A stretch of 64,000 bases of DNA from Shouchella rhizosphaerae (GCF_900142675.1 NZ_FRBS01000001.1:62001-126000), one strand, 5' to 3'; positions 44,976 through 55,023 are shown, numbered from the stretch's first letter. The notes: generated by a model not told the origin, from the letters alone. Translations and numbers: made by a program.

Positions 44976-45030
44976 TTGGTTTAAGCTAGGCGATCGACAA
45001 CAGTGAATCGTTAAAGGGAGGTAGACAGCA

Positions 45031-45561
45031 ATGAAGGGGAAAAATGTCTATTTGCGTGAGTTTAAAATCGATGATTGGCATGACGTACATGCGTATGCTT
45101 CGCTGGAACGAGTCTGCCGGTACCAGACATGGGGCCCTAATAACGAAAAAGATTCACAAAACTATGTTAAACAAGCGATTGCCGATGCTCGCAAATGTCC
45201 TCGGACGAGGTTTGCATTTGCAATTGCTCTAAAAAATAGGGAGCGCGTGGTCGGAGCCGCCGAACTAGTTATCGACATTGCTAACCGCAGCGGCACGATT
45301 GGCTACATTGTCCATCCTGATTATTGGGGCCAAGGCGTAGCAACCGAGGCAGCTACATGTCTGATAGACGATGGATTCAACCGGCTTAAACTCCACCGCA
45401 TATGGGCTACATGCGATTCTCGTAACATTGCTTCTGCTAAAGTATTAAAGAAGATTGGGATGCAGCAGGAAGGGCGCTTGCGTGATCACCTGCGGTTGAA
45501 TGACGGCTGGCGTGACTCGCTTGTTTTTAGCCTATTAGAAGATGAAAGAACCCGACAGTAG
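45031..45561 (+). CDS. GNAT-family N-acetyltransferase (RimJ/RimL type)
   Basis: 176 residues, ATG 45031 after AAAGGGAGG. LREFKIDDWHDVHAYAS opens the acceptor-binding part; GTIGYIVHPDYWGQGVATEA is the acetyl-CoA motif A; RIWATCDSRNIASAKVLKKI then MQQEGRLRDHL is motif B as in RimJ/RimL-like enzymes. It acetylates an amine or protein N-terminus; substrate unknown. It follows the phosphodiesterase by 55 bp, same strand. Confidence 0.88.
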   Translation: MKGKNVYLREFKIDDWHDVHAYASLERVCRYQTWGPNNEKDSQNYVKQAIADARKCPRTRFAFAIALKNRERVVGAAELVIDIANRSGTIGYIVHPDYWGQGVATEAATCLIDDGFNRLKLHRIWATCDSRNIASAKVLKKIGMQQEGRLRDHLRLNDGWRDSLVFSLLEDERTRQ

Positions 45562-45664
45562 CGGCAAATGGTTGAACAGTGCTTAAGATAACACTTTGGC
45601 TTCCTGTGGCAATATGGTACAGTTAACATATAAAAAAACGAATAAATAGAAAGAAGGCTGTTTA

Positions 45665-45976
45665 ATGGATAAAGAAACGGTTGTGTTGGTACGCAAAAAA
45701 AGTCCATTGCCATTAAAAATAGGGAAAGTGGCCCTAGGCTTTATAGGCATTGCCGGTGTCGTTGCCGGAATAGCGATTGCTTCTTTAGAAGCGAAAAGCA
45801 TGGTGCAGGCCTTTCTTATTTTGGCAGTTTCGATTATTTGTGTGGGCTTATCGTTGCTGCGCGTGCAAACGGTTACGTGTCCTCATTGTCATTCGGAAAC
45901 GACAATCCATACGTTGACAGTCGATTTTGAATGTAGGAGCTGCTTGAAGCCGACTGCAATAAAATGGGAAAAGTAA
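45665..45976 (+). CDS. Small membrane protein with zinc-ribbon tail
   Basis: 103 residues, ATG 45665 (weak AGAAGG upstream). Two hydrophobic helices (VALGFIGIAGVVAGIAIA and VQAFLILAVSIICVGLSLL) are followed by a cytoplasmic C-terminal CPHC ... CRSC pair, 17 residues apart, which should bind Zn. No known family was recognised. The next feature is the guanine riboswitch. Confidence 0.7.
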   Translation: MDKETVVLVRKKSPLPLKIGKVALGFIGIAGVVAGIAIASLEAKSMVQAFLILAVSIICVGLSLLRVQTVTCPHCHSETTIHTLTVDFECRSCLKPTAIKWEK

Positions 45977-46024
45977 TTCTGGCCAATTTGCCACAAACCT
46001 CTTTTTATTTTCGATCAGATTCTT

Positions 46025-46030
46025 TATAAT
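46025..46030 (+). promoter_or_regulatory. -10 element of the xpt operon
   Basis: TATAAT; a TTTTTA 17 bp upstream is a poor -35. Transcription would start about 30 bp before the aptamer. Confidence 0.45.
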
Positions 46031-46061
46031 AGGCAAGGGAAACTAAATAAACGAACAAAGC

Positions 46062-46136
46062 ATCAGCTCGTATAATAGCGGTAATATGGTCCGCGAGTCT
46101 CTACCAGGCTGCCGATAACGGCCTGACTACGAGTGG
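46062..46136 (+). ncRNA. Guanine (purine) riboswitch
   Basis: P1 arms CTCG/CGAG enclose the conserved TATAAT, ATATGG, TCTCTACCAG, CCGATAAC and GACTACGAG blocks of the purine aptamer. The discriminator after GA is C, which pairs with guanine/hypoxanthine/xanthine rather than adenine. Ligand binding should favour the terminator at 46158-46207 and shut off xpt and the permease. Confidence 0.92.
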
Positions 46137-46157
46137 TCTTTTTCAGTTGCTATTTTC

Positions 46158-46207
46158 AAAGCCGAAAGATCACTCTATTTTTATAGTGATCTTTCGGCTT
46201 TTTATTT
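46158..46207 (+). terminator. Riboswitch-controlled terminator
   Basis: AAAGCCGAAAGATCACT (46158-46174) pairs perfectly with its complement ending in GGCTTT (46202), then T run. Confidence 0.85.
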
Positions 46208-46210
46208 TGA

Positions 46211-46828
<618 letters not shown>

Positions 46829-46849
46829 AAAGGGCGGAATATACAATTT

Positions 46850-48358
46850 ATGAATGGCCATTATCCTTTATTTAAAAAACAAGACATTGATGCATTTTTT
46901 GCTCTTTTTCAAAACAATCTCGCAAACTTTGTTGTCATAACGGTTACCCTTCTGGGAATGGGATTTCCAGAGTCTCTTGTCTTCGGGCGAATTATTCCTG
47001 GCGTGGCCGTCGCTGTCATTGCCGGAAACCTTTATTATGCACACATGGCCAAACGGCTAGCGAAAAAAGAAAAACGTACAGATGTAACGGCGTTATCCTA
47101 TGGCGTATCCACGCCTGTCATGTTTGTGTTTCTATTCGGTGTTACCGCTCCCGCTTTGGCGATGACAAACGACCACGAACTAGCCTGGAAAATAGCTGTA
47201 GCTGCTGCTTTTTTATCAGGCCTTGTTGAAGCGCTCGTTGCTTTTTTTGGCAATTGGGTCAGAAAGCACACGCCGCGTCCGGCGTTATTAGGTGCATTAG
47301 CAGGGGTGGCGTTTACGTTTGTTGCTGGGGAAATGTTGTTTTCTGTTTTTGATGTGCCTGTCATTGGCCTTGTGGCCTTGTCGATCATTTTGCTTGGCTT
47401 TGTGGCAAAAGTCGGAATGCCATTTCGCATTCCTACGTCCCTTTTTGCGATCATTATCGGTGTCATACTGGCGTTTGCACTAGGCTACCAATCTGGTTCA
47501 GACGTTACAAACGCGTTTGCAAATGTTGGTTTCTATCCGTTTTTGCCAACGTTGGCAGCGTTCGAAGGCATGTCCGCTTTATTTGGCGTGATGATTGGTT
47601 TGCTCGGCATACTCATTCCGATTACAATTTACAATGCGATTGAAACGATGAACAATGTTGATGCAATGGCGGCAGCGGGCGACTCGTATGATGTTCGTGA
47701 ATGCCAGGCAGTAGATGGCATTGGCGCGATGCTCGGCGCTTGTTTCGGGGGCATGTTCCCGACAACTGTGTATATTGCAACAGTAGGCGCTAAGGAAATG
47801 GAAGCCGGTCGGGGTTACAGCATCTTAAATGCAGTGATGTTTTTATTTGCAGCAGCAACGGGCCTCATCGCTGCTTTTTCGGCACTTATTCCGATGGCGG
47901 CGATTGCGCCGATTCTTGTCTTTGTCGGCATGTCGATGATATCGAGTACGTTTGCCAACAACGAGAAAAAGTACTATCCAGCGGTTGCTTTAGCCATGCT
48001 TCCTTATATCGCCAACTACATGATGACACGTTTTAACAATAGCGCAGGGGAAGTGGTGGCAGGCATTTCTGAAGGGATTGTCCCTCTAGGCCAAGGAGCA
48101 ATGTTTACAGCTATAATTATTGGCGCTATTACCGTGTGCCTCATTGATCGAACGTTCCACAAAGCGGCGCTTTTTGCCGGGATCGGCGCTGTCCTTGCTT
48201 TCTTTGGCTTTACACATGCTCCTTCGCTCGCTCTTAATGCGGCTTTCGACTACACGATTGGCTATGCCTTAATTGCTTTGTTCTTTGTCTACATCGGTTT
48301 CCGTGAACAAAAGCAAGAAGCCTCGCTAGCGAGAGAACAAGCAACGAAAGCGGCCTAA
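46850..48358 (+). CDS. NCS2-family nucleobase permease
   Basis: 502 residues with 12-14 hydrophobic segments, e.g. NFVVITVTLLGMGFPESLVF and ALLGALAGVAFTFVAGEMLF. NAIETMNNVDAMAAAGDS then GIGAMLGACFGGMFPTTVY are in the positions of the NCS2 (UraA/XanQ fold) substrate sites. It is longer than standard PbuX (about 440 residues) and not an obvious PbuX orthologue. Cotranscription with xpt under the guanine riboswitch argues for purine (xanthine or hypoxanthine/guanine) uptake. Confidence 0.85.
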   Translation: MNGHYPLFKKQDIDAFFALFQNNLANFVVITVTLLGMGFPESLVFGRIIPGVAVAVIAGNLYYAHMAKRLAKKEKRTDVTALSYGVSTPVMFVFLFGVTAPALAMTNDHELAWKIAVAAAFLSGLVEALVAFFGNWVRKHTPRPALLGALAGVAFTFVAGEMLFSVFDVPVIGLVALSIILLGFVAKVGMPFRIPTSLFAIIIGVILAFALGYQSGSDVTNAFANVGFYPFLPTLAAFEGMSALFGVMIGLLGILIPITIYNAIETMNNVDAMAAAGDSYDVRECQAVDGIGAMLGACFGGMFPTTVYIATVGAKEMEAGRGYSILNAVMFLFAAATGLIAAFSALIPMAAIAPILVFVGMSMISSTFANNEKKYYPAVALAMLPYIANYMMTRFNNSAGEVVAGISEGIVPLGQGAMFTAIIIGAITVCLIDRTFHKAALFAGIGAVLAFFGFTHAPSLALNAAFDYTIGYALIALFFVYIGFREQKQEASLAREQATKAA

Positions 48359-48420
48359 AAGTAAAACGTTCAAGCATTGAGACATCCATCCACTGTATGA
48401 TGAATGAATTGCTATAAACA

Positions 48421-48449
48421 AAAAAGTCGGGAGTGCTCCCGACTTTTTT
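48421..48449. terminator. Bidirectional terminator
   Basis: GTCGGGAG/CTCCCGAC stem with A and T runs on either side, between the permease and the convergent 5'-nucleotidase. Confidence 0.8.
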
Positions 48450-48452
48450 GTG

Positions 48453-51389
48453 CTAGTTGCTTACTTTTTTCCAAACATCCCATTGTCCCGATTCACTCGG
48501 ATTCTCACCTTGCGTCCACCATTTTGCTTCGTATAGTCGGCCCTCATAGAGCACGCGGTCGCCAGCGACATAAATAGTGGTAGCATTCCACTCTTGTGGT
48601 CCTTCAGGTACTTCCTCGGAATCAGTCACTTTTTTCCAAACATCCCACTGTCCCGATTCACTCGGATTCTCACCTTGCGTCCACCATTTTGCTTCGTATA
48701 GCTGGCCTTCATAGTAAACACGATCGCCGGCAGTGTAGATTTCATCTGCTTGCCATTCTTGCGGTCCATCAGGCTCCTCATAGCAATCAGTTGCTTTTTT
48801 CCAGACGTCCCACCTTCCTGAATCAGCAGGATTTTCCCCTTGTGTCCACCATTTGGCTTCATAAAAATCGCCTTCATGCTCGACGCGGTCGCCAGCTGTA
48901 TAAATGGCGGTTTTCTCCCACGCTTTATAATCGCATGCTGGCAGCTCAGGTTCTGGTTCAACTGGTTCTTCGATAAAAGCGTATGTTGATGGGTTTCTCA
49001 TGCCTGGCGTTCCAAAATAAGTTTCTAGCGAACCTATTATCCGTACTTGTTTGCCAATGTTTTCAGGATTGTTGACTAAGTTTAGCCCATTTCGGACAGG
49101 GGTGCCGTTCACAAGCTGAACAGGCAACATCTTCGCCCTGTCTGTCTCATCTGGTGAGTCTGCCAATAACAAGTTAGAAGGGGCGTGGCTGCCTTCGCCG
49201 ATAATAGGTCGGTTGTTATTGATCGACCCGACAATGTAGCCCTTGACTGCCTTTGTGCCTGAGTTGTTGGCGATTGCTTCTGCGATAGTCAGTGTGCCAG
49301 TAGGGTCTTCCGGCTCTTTGCCTTCAATGGCAATGCGGCTTCCTTCTGTATAATCGATTGGCTCTGTTTGCGTTGATGCATAATCAACTACAGCTTGCCA
49401 AACAGGGCCGTAGCTGTCATCAACGGCCGTGCCGAGGTTGTAAAAGGTTGAGGCATGCATATAGTCGTTATAAGCGACGGTATACGTTCCATCAGGATCA
49501 AGTGGTTCGCCGTTTTCAAGTAGTATAGTCACGTCGCTAAAGCCGCTGTTCTCGTCTGGAATGAGCGTGTAAGTCAAGCCAGAACCTTGCAAATCAACGC
49601 CTCGATGGTAACGTGATTGCTCGAGTAAAACTTCTTTTAAGCGGGAACCTGTCGTTTCGACAACAACAATGGTGTTGCCATAACGGTCGAGAGCTTCAAT
49701 TTGTTTGTCTGTAATCGAGCCTGGAGGAATTTCTCCAGTGATGGAAGAACCGTTTAAAAGCGCAAAGTCGCTGCCTGTTTTAGCGCGAATTGAATCGGCG
49801 TATAAGTTGCCAAGGCCAACATCTTGTTTGTTTTTGTTTTCAGAATAAAGGCCTGTGTTCGTCGAGCCGATGATCTCCCCTGGATTTGGCGCAGTTGGAT
49901 CCACTTTTAAAGCAATCCGCCCCTCGCTTTCGTAGTCAAGCGCGTGGCCTGCAGCCGTACGTTCCAAAGCATATTGTTCCATTGCCGTCGTCATTAGGCC
50001 GACTGTTTCTTGTAAGATTTCGCCTTCAAAATGGTATCCTGATCCGCCAGTGCCAATATAGTCAGCAACTGCCACTTTATAAGTGGAGTCTGCCTCAAGT
50101 GGCTGGCCATCAATTGATACGTTCACGTCAATAAAGTTGCCTGTCATTCCTGTTATAATTTCGTAGTGTAGACCTGATGTTTGCAAATCAATTTGGTTGC
50201 GATCATCACGGGCGTATGAATAGGCGATGACGTTTTCGATCGCTTCGCCTGTCATTTCAATCACCATAATCTCATTGGCAAAAGGCTCAATTTTATAGAT
50301 GTCGTTTAATGTCACTTCGCCTGGGGCAATGCTGTCGCGAATGCCGCCATTATTCGTTAAGGCAATATCTGCATCGGCAAAAGCGCGCATGGCATCTGTC
50401 CAAAAATTGCCGAGAGGAACATCGCGATCATAGCGCCCGTCACGGGATAGCCCGGTGTTTGAATAGCCGATTACTTTGCCGAGAAGCTCATCCATCTCTT
50501 CGTTGTACTTATCAATAACTGCTTGGACGTCTTCATCCGTTTCTGTTAAGGAGGATACCGCTGTAAGCTGGCCTGAAACTTCCGTTACCTCATCAGTCGT
50601 TTCATTGTAGGTAAACTCCAGTTCACCTATATGTTGCAAATTGGAACCCGTTTGGACAATTGGCGTGCCGTTTACAATGGCAGGAGCGTTTAATGTCGTA
50701 TGAGAATGGCCGCCTATAATAGCATCAAAATACTCGACCTCATTCGCAAGGCGGCGGTCTTGGTCGTAGCCGATATGAGTCAGAGCAATAATGACATCAG
50801 CTTGACTTTCCAACTCGTCTTTATAAGCAAGCGCTGTTCCTATATAATCATTATCAAAATCCATACCAACTACATTTGCTGGTGCTGTTGCTGGCGGCGC
50901 CTGCGTTAAGCTAAATAATGCAACGGAGATGCCATCCGCATCTAATAACACATAAGGTTTCGTATTTTCGACATCCGTCGCCCCTGTATCAAGGTTGGCG
51001 GCAAGCCAAGGAAAGTTTGCCTGTTCCATGTTCGTTTTTAAATGGTCTTGCCCGTAATCGAACTCATGGTTGCCAATTGTAAATGCATCTAAGCCAACAA
51101 GGTTAAATATGTCGATCATTGGCTTTCCGTAATTTAAATCGACGACAGGGTTGCCGCTCGCAAAATCACCGGCATCGACATACAGAAAATGGTCGGACAT
51201 TTGCCGCTTGTTCTGTATGTAAGCTGCCACTTTCCCATACTCGTCAAAGCTAGCATGGATATCATTAGTGTGAATAATATGAAGCGTTTTTTCACCTGTT
51301 TCTCCAGAAACGGATTGTGGAACGGTTAAACAGAAGAATAGAGCAAAAACTAGCAGAATCATGTGTCGCATTGATTTTCGTATCGGCAT
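48453..51389 (-). CDS. Secreted multidomain 5'-nucleotidase with three chitin-binding-type modules
   Basis: 978 residues, ATG 51389 after AGGAGGAAC. A signal peptide (MILLVFALFFCLTVPQSVSG) is followed by a calcineurin-like metallophosphatase domain with HTNDIHASF, DAGDF, IGNHEFDYG and GGHSHTT (residues about 33-280), then two 5'-nucleotidase C-terminal domains (about 300-480 and 515-690; FANEIMVIE and YGNTIVVVE). A DUF6359-like segment (about 705-815) comes next, then three near-identical modules of about 48 residues with IYTAGDRV ... YEAKWWTQGENP ... WDVWKK, the CBM5/12 fold. It should dephosphorylate extracellular nucleotides while bound to chitin or wall glycan. Confidence 0.92.
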   Translation of the reverse strand: MPIRKSMRHMILLVFALFFCLTVPQSVSGETGEKTLHIIHTNDIHASFDEYGKVAAYIQNKRQMSDHFLYVDAGDFASGNPVVDLNYGKPMIDIFNLVGLDAFTIGNHEFDYGQDHLKTNMEQANFPWLAANLDTGATDVENTKPYVLLDADGISVALFSLTQAPPATAPANVVGMDFDNDYIGTALAYKDELESQADVIIALTHIGYDQDRRLANEVEYFDAIIGGHSHTTLNAPAIVNGTPIVQTGSNLQHIGELEFTYNETTDEVTEVSGQLTAVSSLTETDEDVQAVIDKYNEEMDELLGKVIGYSNTGLSRDGRYDRDVPLGNFWTDAMRAFADADIALTNNGGIRDSIAPGEVTLNDIYKIEPFANEIMVIEMTGEAIENVIAYSYARDDRNQIDLQTSGLHYEIITGMTGNFIDVNVSIDGQPLEADSTYKVAVADYIGTGGSGYHFEGEILQETVGLMTTAMEQYALERTAAGHALDYESEGRIALKVDPTAPNPGEIIGSTNTGLYSENKNKQDVGLGNLYADSIRAKTGSDFALLNGSSITGEIPPGSITDKQIEALDRYGNTIVVVETTGSRLKEVLLEQSRYHRGVDLQGSGLTYTLIPDENSGFSDVTILLENGEPLDPDGTYTVAYNDYMHASTFYNLGTAVDDSYGPVWQAVVDYASTQTEPIDYTEGSRIAIEGKEPEDPTGTLTIAEAIANNSGTKAVKGYIVGSINNNRPIIGEGSHAPSNLLLADSPDETDRAKMLPVQLVNGTPVRNGLNLVNNPENIGKQVRIIGSLETYFGTPGMRNPSTYAFIEEPVEPEPELPACDYKAWEKTAIYTAGDRVEHEGDFYEAKWWTQGENPADSGRWDVWKKATDCYEEPDGPQEWQADEIYTAGDRVYYEGQLYEAKWWTQGENPSESGQWDVWKKVTDSEEVPEGPQEWNATTIYVAGDRVLYEGRLYEAKWWTQGENPSESGQWDVWKKVSN

Positions 51390-51619
51390 ATTGTTCCTCC
51401 TTAAAGATGATCAGCACCAAATGGGCATACTCAAATCATAGCAGAAAAAACCGTTTAATAGTGTTTTATAATGTAATAGATTGTAAAAGTTACGCTAAAA
51501 TAAGAGGGGCGTACTAGGTATGGAAGTAGAGAAGCGGGATTGAAATCATAATATTCTGTCTATTGAACAAAATAGATCACCTGCCTAAGGGCAAGCACCT
51601 ATCGGTAAGCAAACTTCTA

Positions 51620-52054
51620 TCAGCCTTTTTGGCTGTAATCCTCATTGTCAATGAGCATCTCTATTACGACGACAAACGCAGCAAGGGCTGCTTGCGACAT
51701 CAGTTTAATATGGATGGTAGACATATAGTGGTTAAGCAAAAAAACAACAGGAAGTGTGAATGTATACCTTATGCAAAATTCTAGTATTTTCTGAAGCAGT
51801 CTGCTTGCGACAGCAGGGAGAAGCAACGTATTGAACACTTTAACAAACAATTCAACAAAAATGCCGAGCAGCAAAAAAAGCAAGACAAACAAAGCTAAAG
51901 CTTGAACAGAGTCATAGCCGATGCCTAGCAGTTGGAACAAACCGGCCATCCCTAAATAATATATACCAAAGATGAATGCGAGAACCGCTGCTGAGATGAC
52001 AATGATAAAAAACACAGTTACGCATACAGTGAGCAGCGAAGAACCCTTACGCAT
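51620..52054 (-). CDS. YrvL-family membrane protein
   Basis: 144 residues from ATG 52054, six bases after AGGAGGG; a frame extended to 52174 would run through the repeat region. Four hydrophobic segments are seen (LLTVCVTVFFIIVISAAVLA, GIYYLGMAGLFQLLGIGYDS, ALALFVLLFLLLGIFVELFV and a C-terminal one). The LGIGYDSVQALALFVLL region resembles YrvL. A family member has been described as a negative regulator of a sigma factor, but no sigma gene is nearby here. No operon partners. Confidence 0.7.
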   Translation of the reverse strand: MRKGSSLLTVCVTVFFIIVISAAVLAFIFGIYYLGMAGLFQLLGIGYDSVQALALFVLLFLLLGIFVELFVKVFNTLLLPAVASRLLQKILEFCIRYTFTLPVVFLLNHYMSTIHIKLMSQAALAAFVVVIEMLIDNEDYSQKG

Positions 52055-52075
52055 CAAATCCCTCCTTTTAACAAA

Positions 52076-52127
52076 AGCGCCTCGAGCTGATGGCCCGAAG
52101 CTAGACGATAACAAAAGCGCAAGGCGC
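52076..52127. repeat. Intergenic repeat, copy 1
   Basis: Contains CTCGAGCTGATGG, GAAGCTAGACGATAACAAAA and GCGCAAGGCGC. It is repeated in the same direction at 52197-52250. GCGC-rich ends suggest a REP-like element. Confidence 0.65.
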
Positions 52128-52196
52128 CCGGTAATCAGCGACAAGCGCTGGAGGATCAGAAGATGAAGTAGCATTTTACTTCAGCGGCTGGTCCGA

Positions 52197-52250
52197 AGCG
52201 TCTCGAGCTGATGGCGCCTGAAGCTAGACGATAACAAAAGCGCAAGGCGC
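52197..52250. repeat. Intergenic repeat, copy 2
   Basis: Same as 52076-52127 apart from a two-base insertion and a few substitutions. The 70 bp between copies is unrelated. It lies downstream of the SEC-C gene and upstream of the YrvL-like gene. Confidence 0.65.
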
Positions 52251-52262
52251 GTAAACGAGAAT

Positions 52263-52293
52263 CGAACAGCCAAAGCGAAGACTTTGGCTGTTC
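52263..52293. terminator. Hairpin after the SEC-C gene
   Basis: GAACAGCCAAAG and CTTTGGCTGTTC are perfect 12-bp arms, weak T tract. Confidence 0.5.
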
Positions 52294-52298
52294 AGCCA

Positions 52299-53315
52299 TT
52301 AGGCCGTTGCTGTTTCTTTTAGCACAGTCACAATTTCTGCAGAGCGAGCGGAAATTGTTGATGGGCTAACACCATACTTTTTAGCAAGTGCCTTTTGTGT
52401 AGCAGAAATAGGCGCAATTGTTTGAAGGGCGTATTCCATCGCAGCAGCGTACGCTGCTGGCTTGCGGATTGCCGGATTCTGTTCCTGGCAAAACTGGTTC
52501 CATTTCTCTAAGGCAAGCATTTCAATTTCCGGCGGGCATCGATCAAGGCGAAGGCCATTGAGCAATGCTTCGGCTGTTTCCTTTTGTTTGTCTGTATGCC
52601 AGCGAAACTGATCAGGAGCAACTGTTGGAGCCTGTTCGCTATTTAAAAGGGCGGACAACAGCTGCGGCCACTTCTGCAAAAAGGCGTCTTCTGTTTCGTT
52701 TACAAACGAAGCGACTTTTTGTTTAATAGCAGCCGTTTTTTCAGGCAAATGGCTAATAACAGGACCAATAAAGGACATGTGCGCATCAGAGTTTGCCGGA
52801 AAGCCGATGACAGTGGAGCCTGGTCGTGCAGTCTTCTCATGTTCAGTTGGCAATGTATGGTCGATCTGCTGTCCCGTTAACAAATCGACGCTTCTGTACA
52901 CGCGCTCAGCCGTTTGCTGTTTAATTTCAAGAACAGCTGGGCGCGTGTGTTTCCAAGTTTCCAACAGGAAAGCAGTTTTTGGGCGTTTGATCTTTCTCTG
53001 TTTCCCTTCATAAAAAACATCAAAAATCGTTGTCTCATCCTCTTGAATGGGCTTTGTGAAAATCAACCAAACAAGCAACATGCTTGAAAGTGTTTCAGTC
53101 ACCGTTTTATCAGCCTCAGGATAAACGGAATGGTAGCTTTGCACCCAATTTGTTAACTGTTTTTGATAGCGGGTAAATGCCATGTAAAGCAATTCGGTTT
53201 CAAGCTGGTTTAGTTCGTCTTGTACGACCATCGCCTGGCTAGATGAGCGATTCATACAGCATTTTTTATATTTTTTTCCGCTCCCGCATGGGCACAGATC
53301 GTTTCGTTTAGGCAT
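52299..53315 (-). CDS. SEC-C metal-binding motif protein with C-terminal HTH-like segment
   Basis: 338 residues, ATG 53315 after AAGGAGG. The first 20 residues, PKRNDLCPCGSGKKYKKCC, form a SEC-C zinc motif (C-x-C ... C-C) as found at the end of SecA. The middle is helical and unassigned (RWHTDKQKETAEALLNGLRL). The C-terminus reads TQKALAKKYGVSPSTISARS, a likely helix-turn-helix. A role as a zinc-dependent protein or nucleic-acid adaptor is possible; I do not know the function. Confidence 0.75.
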   Translation of the reverse strand: MPKRNDLCPCGSGKKYKKCCMNRSSSQAMVVQDELNQLETELLYMAFTRYQKQLTNWVQSYHSVYPEADKTVTETLSSMLLVWLIFTKPIQEDETTIFDVFYEGKQRKIKRPKTAFLLETWKHTRPAVLEIKQQTAERVYRSVDLLTGQQIDHTLPTEHEKTARPGSTVIGFPANSDAHMSFIGPVISHLPEKTAAIKQKVASFVNETEDAFLQKWPQLLSALLNSEQAPTVAPDQFRWHTDKQKETAEALLNGLRLDRCPPEIEMLALEKWNQFCQEQNPAIRKPAAYAAAMEYALQTIAPISATQKALAKKYGVSPSTISARSAEIVTVLKETATA

Positions 53316-53535
53316 CGATGTTCCTCCTTATCAATCAACTCTCCTATTTTAACAGATTCCACAAAGAAAAAAAGGTGTTTGCTTGGGGAAATGTTGGGAC
53401 ATAGGAAAGATGAGTGCGTGATCGGCATAAAAAAACCCACACTCTAGAGCATGGGCATCAGTTTGTAGCAAAACGCTCTCGTTCTTCCTTCGGCTAATAA
53501 GCGTTCTCTACTCGTTTAATGGATTATGTGAATTG

Positions 53536-55023
53536 TTATCTTGAAATTCCGAAGACTACAGGCATCCAAAAGTAGACGGCCAGTGTAATAACAATGACAC
53601 TAAGAATGTTTAGCCATACGCCTGCTTTAACCATGTCGGCTATATCCAGTTCACCTGCGCTGAAGACGGCCGTATTAGGGGGTGTTGCCACAGGAAGCAT
53701 GTAACAAGAGCCTGCAGCGAGCGCAACAGCAGCCATCATAAAGAGGGGATCCATGCCAATAGCCACTCCTAACCCGGCCGCAATTGGCAGCACCAAATTG
53801 GCGACAGCGGTATTCGATAAAATCTCAGTCATCGCCAGTACAATGACTACTAGCAAAAGAATCACAATAAAGGCCGCGTATTTTTCAAGTCCTTCTAACG
53901 CTACGGCAATCCAGTCGTTTACGCCTGACGATTCAAGGCTTTTTGCTAAGGCAAGCCCGCCTCCAAATAAAATGAGAACGCCCCATGGCAGTTTTGCTAA
54001 GTCCTCCCATTTTAAAATCCGTTCACCCTGTTTAGTGCTTGGTAAAAAGAAGAGTGAGATCGCTCCTAACATCGAAACACTTGCATCAGGCAAGTTTCCG
54101 AGGTTATCGAGAAACGACAAGGCTGAGAAGGTGTTTGCTAGCCAAAGAATACCGGGTTTTCCGACCCAGAGGAAAATGGTGATAAGAAATACGACAATGA
54201 CGATCCATTCCTCCGTTTGAATAGGCCCTAGTTTTTTCTTTTCTTCCTTAATAAATCCGACAGAGCGTTGTTGTTTGACTTTGACTTTAAACCGGATTTT
54301 TGTCAAATAGAAATAGAGGCAAATAAACATTACCACTGCAACAGGGCCAGCGAAAATAAGCCATTGCAAGAAAGTGACTTCAATACCAAACTGAATGCTA
54401 GCAATACCGGCAAGGGCCGCATTGGGCACGGCAGCAACTAAAGTGGCAAGCCCGCCAATCGTGGCTGTGTATGCAACCGCTAACAAAATCGCTTTAGCAA
54501 AATAGTGTACGTTTTCCCCGGTTAAAATGTGTTTTTCGCGAACTTCAGAAATAAGAGCAAGGGCAACAGGCAACATCATAAGAGCGGTAGCGGCATTTGA
54601 AATGAATAGCGTAAGCGTGCCTGTCGCCAACATAATGCCCAAAATGATTTTGTGGCTTTCTGTTCCAATAAAATCAATAATGGATAAAGCCATTCGCCTA
54701 TGTAAATTCCATTTTTCAATCGCAATTGCGAGAATAAAGCCGCCTAAATACATGAAAATTACAGGTTCCGAATAGCCACTCGATACAACGTCAATCGGTG
54801 CACCGCCAAATAAGGGGATGATAATAAGCGGTATTAAGGAAGCAGCAGCCATTGGAACTGCCTCAGTTACCCACAAAGTGCCGACTAATGCGACTGTGGC
54901 AAGGACAACGCGCCCTTCATAGCCAATGGCATCGTCTGGGATGAGCAAAAAAGCAAGCAAAGCCAGAATCGGGCCAAGCACGAGACCAATTTTGTTTGCC
55001 TGAGAATACGACTTTGATTTCAA
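53536..55023 (-). CDS. DASS-family (SLC13) sodium:dicarboxylate/sulfate symporter
   Basis: 495 residues from TTG 55023 with AGGTGATCG upstream. About 12 hydrophobic segments; GTLTLFISNAATALMMLPVA and EILSNTAVANLVLPIAAGLG are the paired SNT motifs that bind sodium and the carboxylate in VcINDY-type transporters. YMLPVATPPNTAVFSAG is the family signature near the end. It imports succinate-like dicarboxylates or another divalent anion with Na+, fitting an alkaliphile's sodium economy. Substrate not determinable. Confidence 0.9.
   Translation of the reverse strand: MKSKSYSQANKIGLVLGPILALLAFLLIPDDAIGYEGRVVLATVALVGTLWVTEAVPMAAASLIPLIIIPLFGGAPIDVVSSGYSEPVIFMYLGGFILAIAIEKWNLHRRMALSIIDFIGTESHKIILGIMLATGTLTLFISNAATALMMLPVALALISEVREKHILTGENVHYFAKAILLAVAYTATIGGLATLVAAVPNAALAGIASIQFGIEVTFLQWLIFAGPVAVVMFICLYFYLTKIRFKVKVKQQRSVGFIKEEKKKLGPIQTEEWIVIVVFLITIFLWVGKPGILWLANTFSALSFLDNLGNLPDASVSMLGAISLFFLPSTKQGERILKWEDLAKLPWGVLILFGGGLALAKSLESSGVNDWIAVALEGLEKYAAFIVILLLVVIVLAMTEILSNTAVANLVLPIAAGLGVAIGMDPLFMMAAVALAAGSCYMLPVATPPNTAVFSAGELDIADMVKAGVWLNILSVIVITLAVYFWMPVVFGISR

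Noticed and set aside
48596-48976. Plus-strand frame of 126 codons across the nucleotidase tail
   Set aside because: It is antisense to the three chitin-binding-type repeats, and its own internal repeats merely mirror them.
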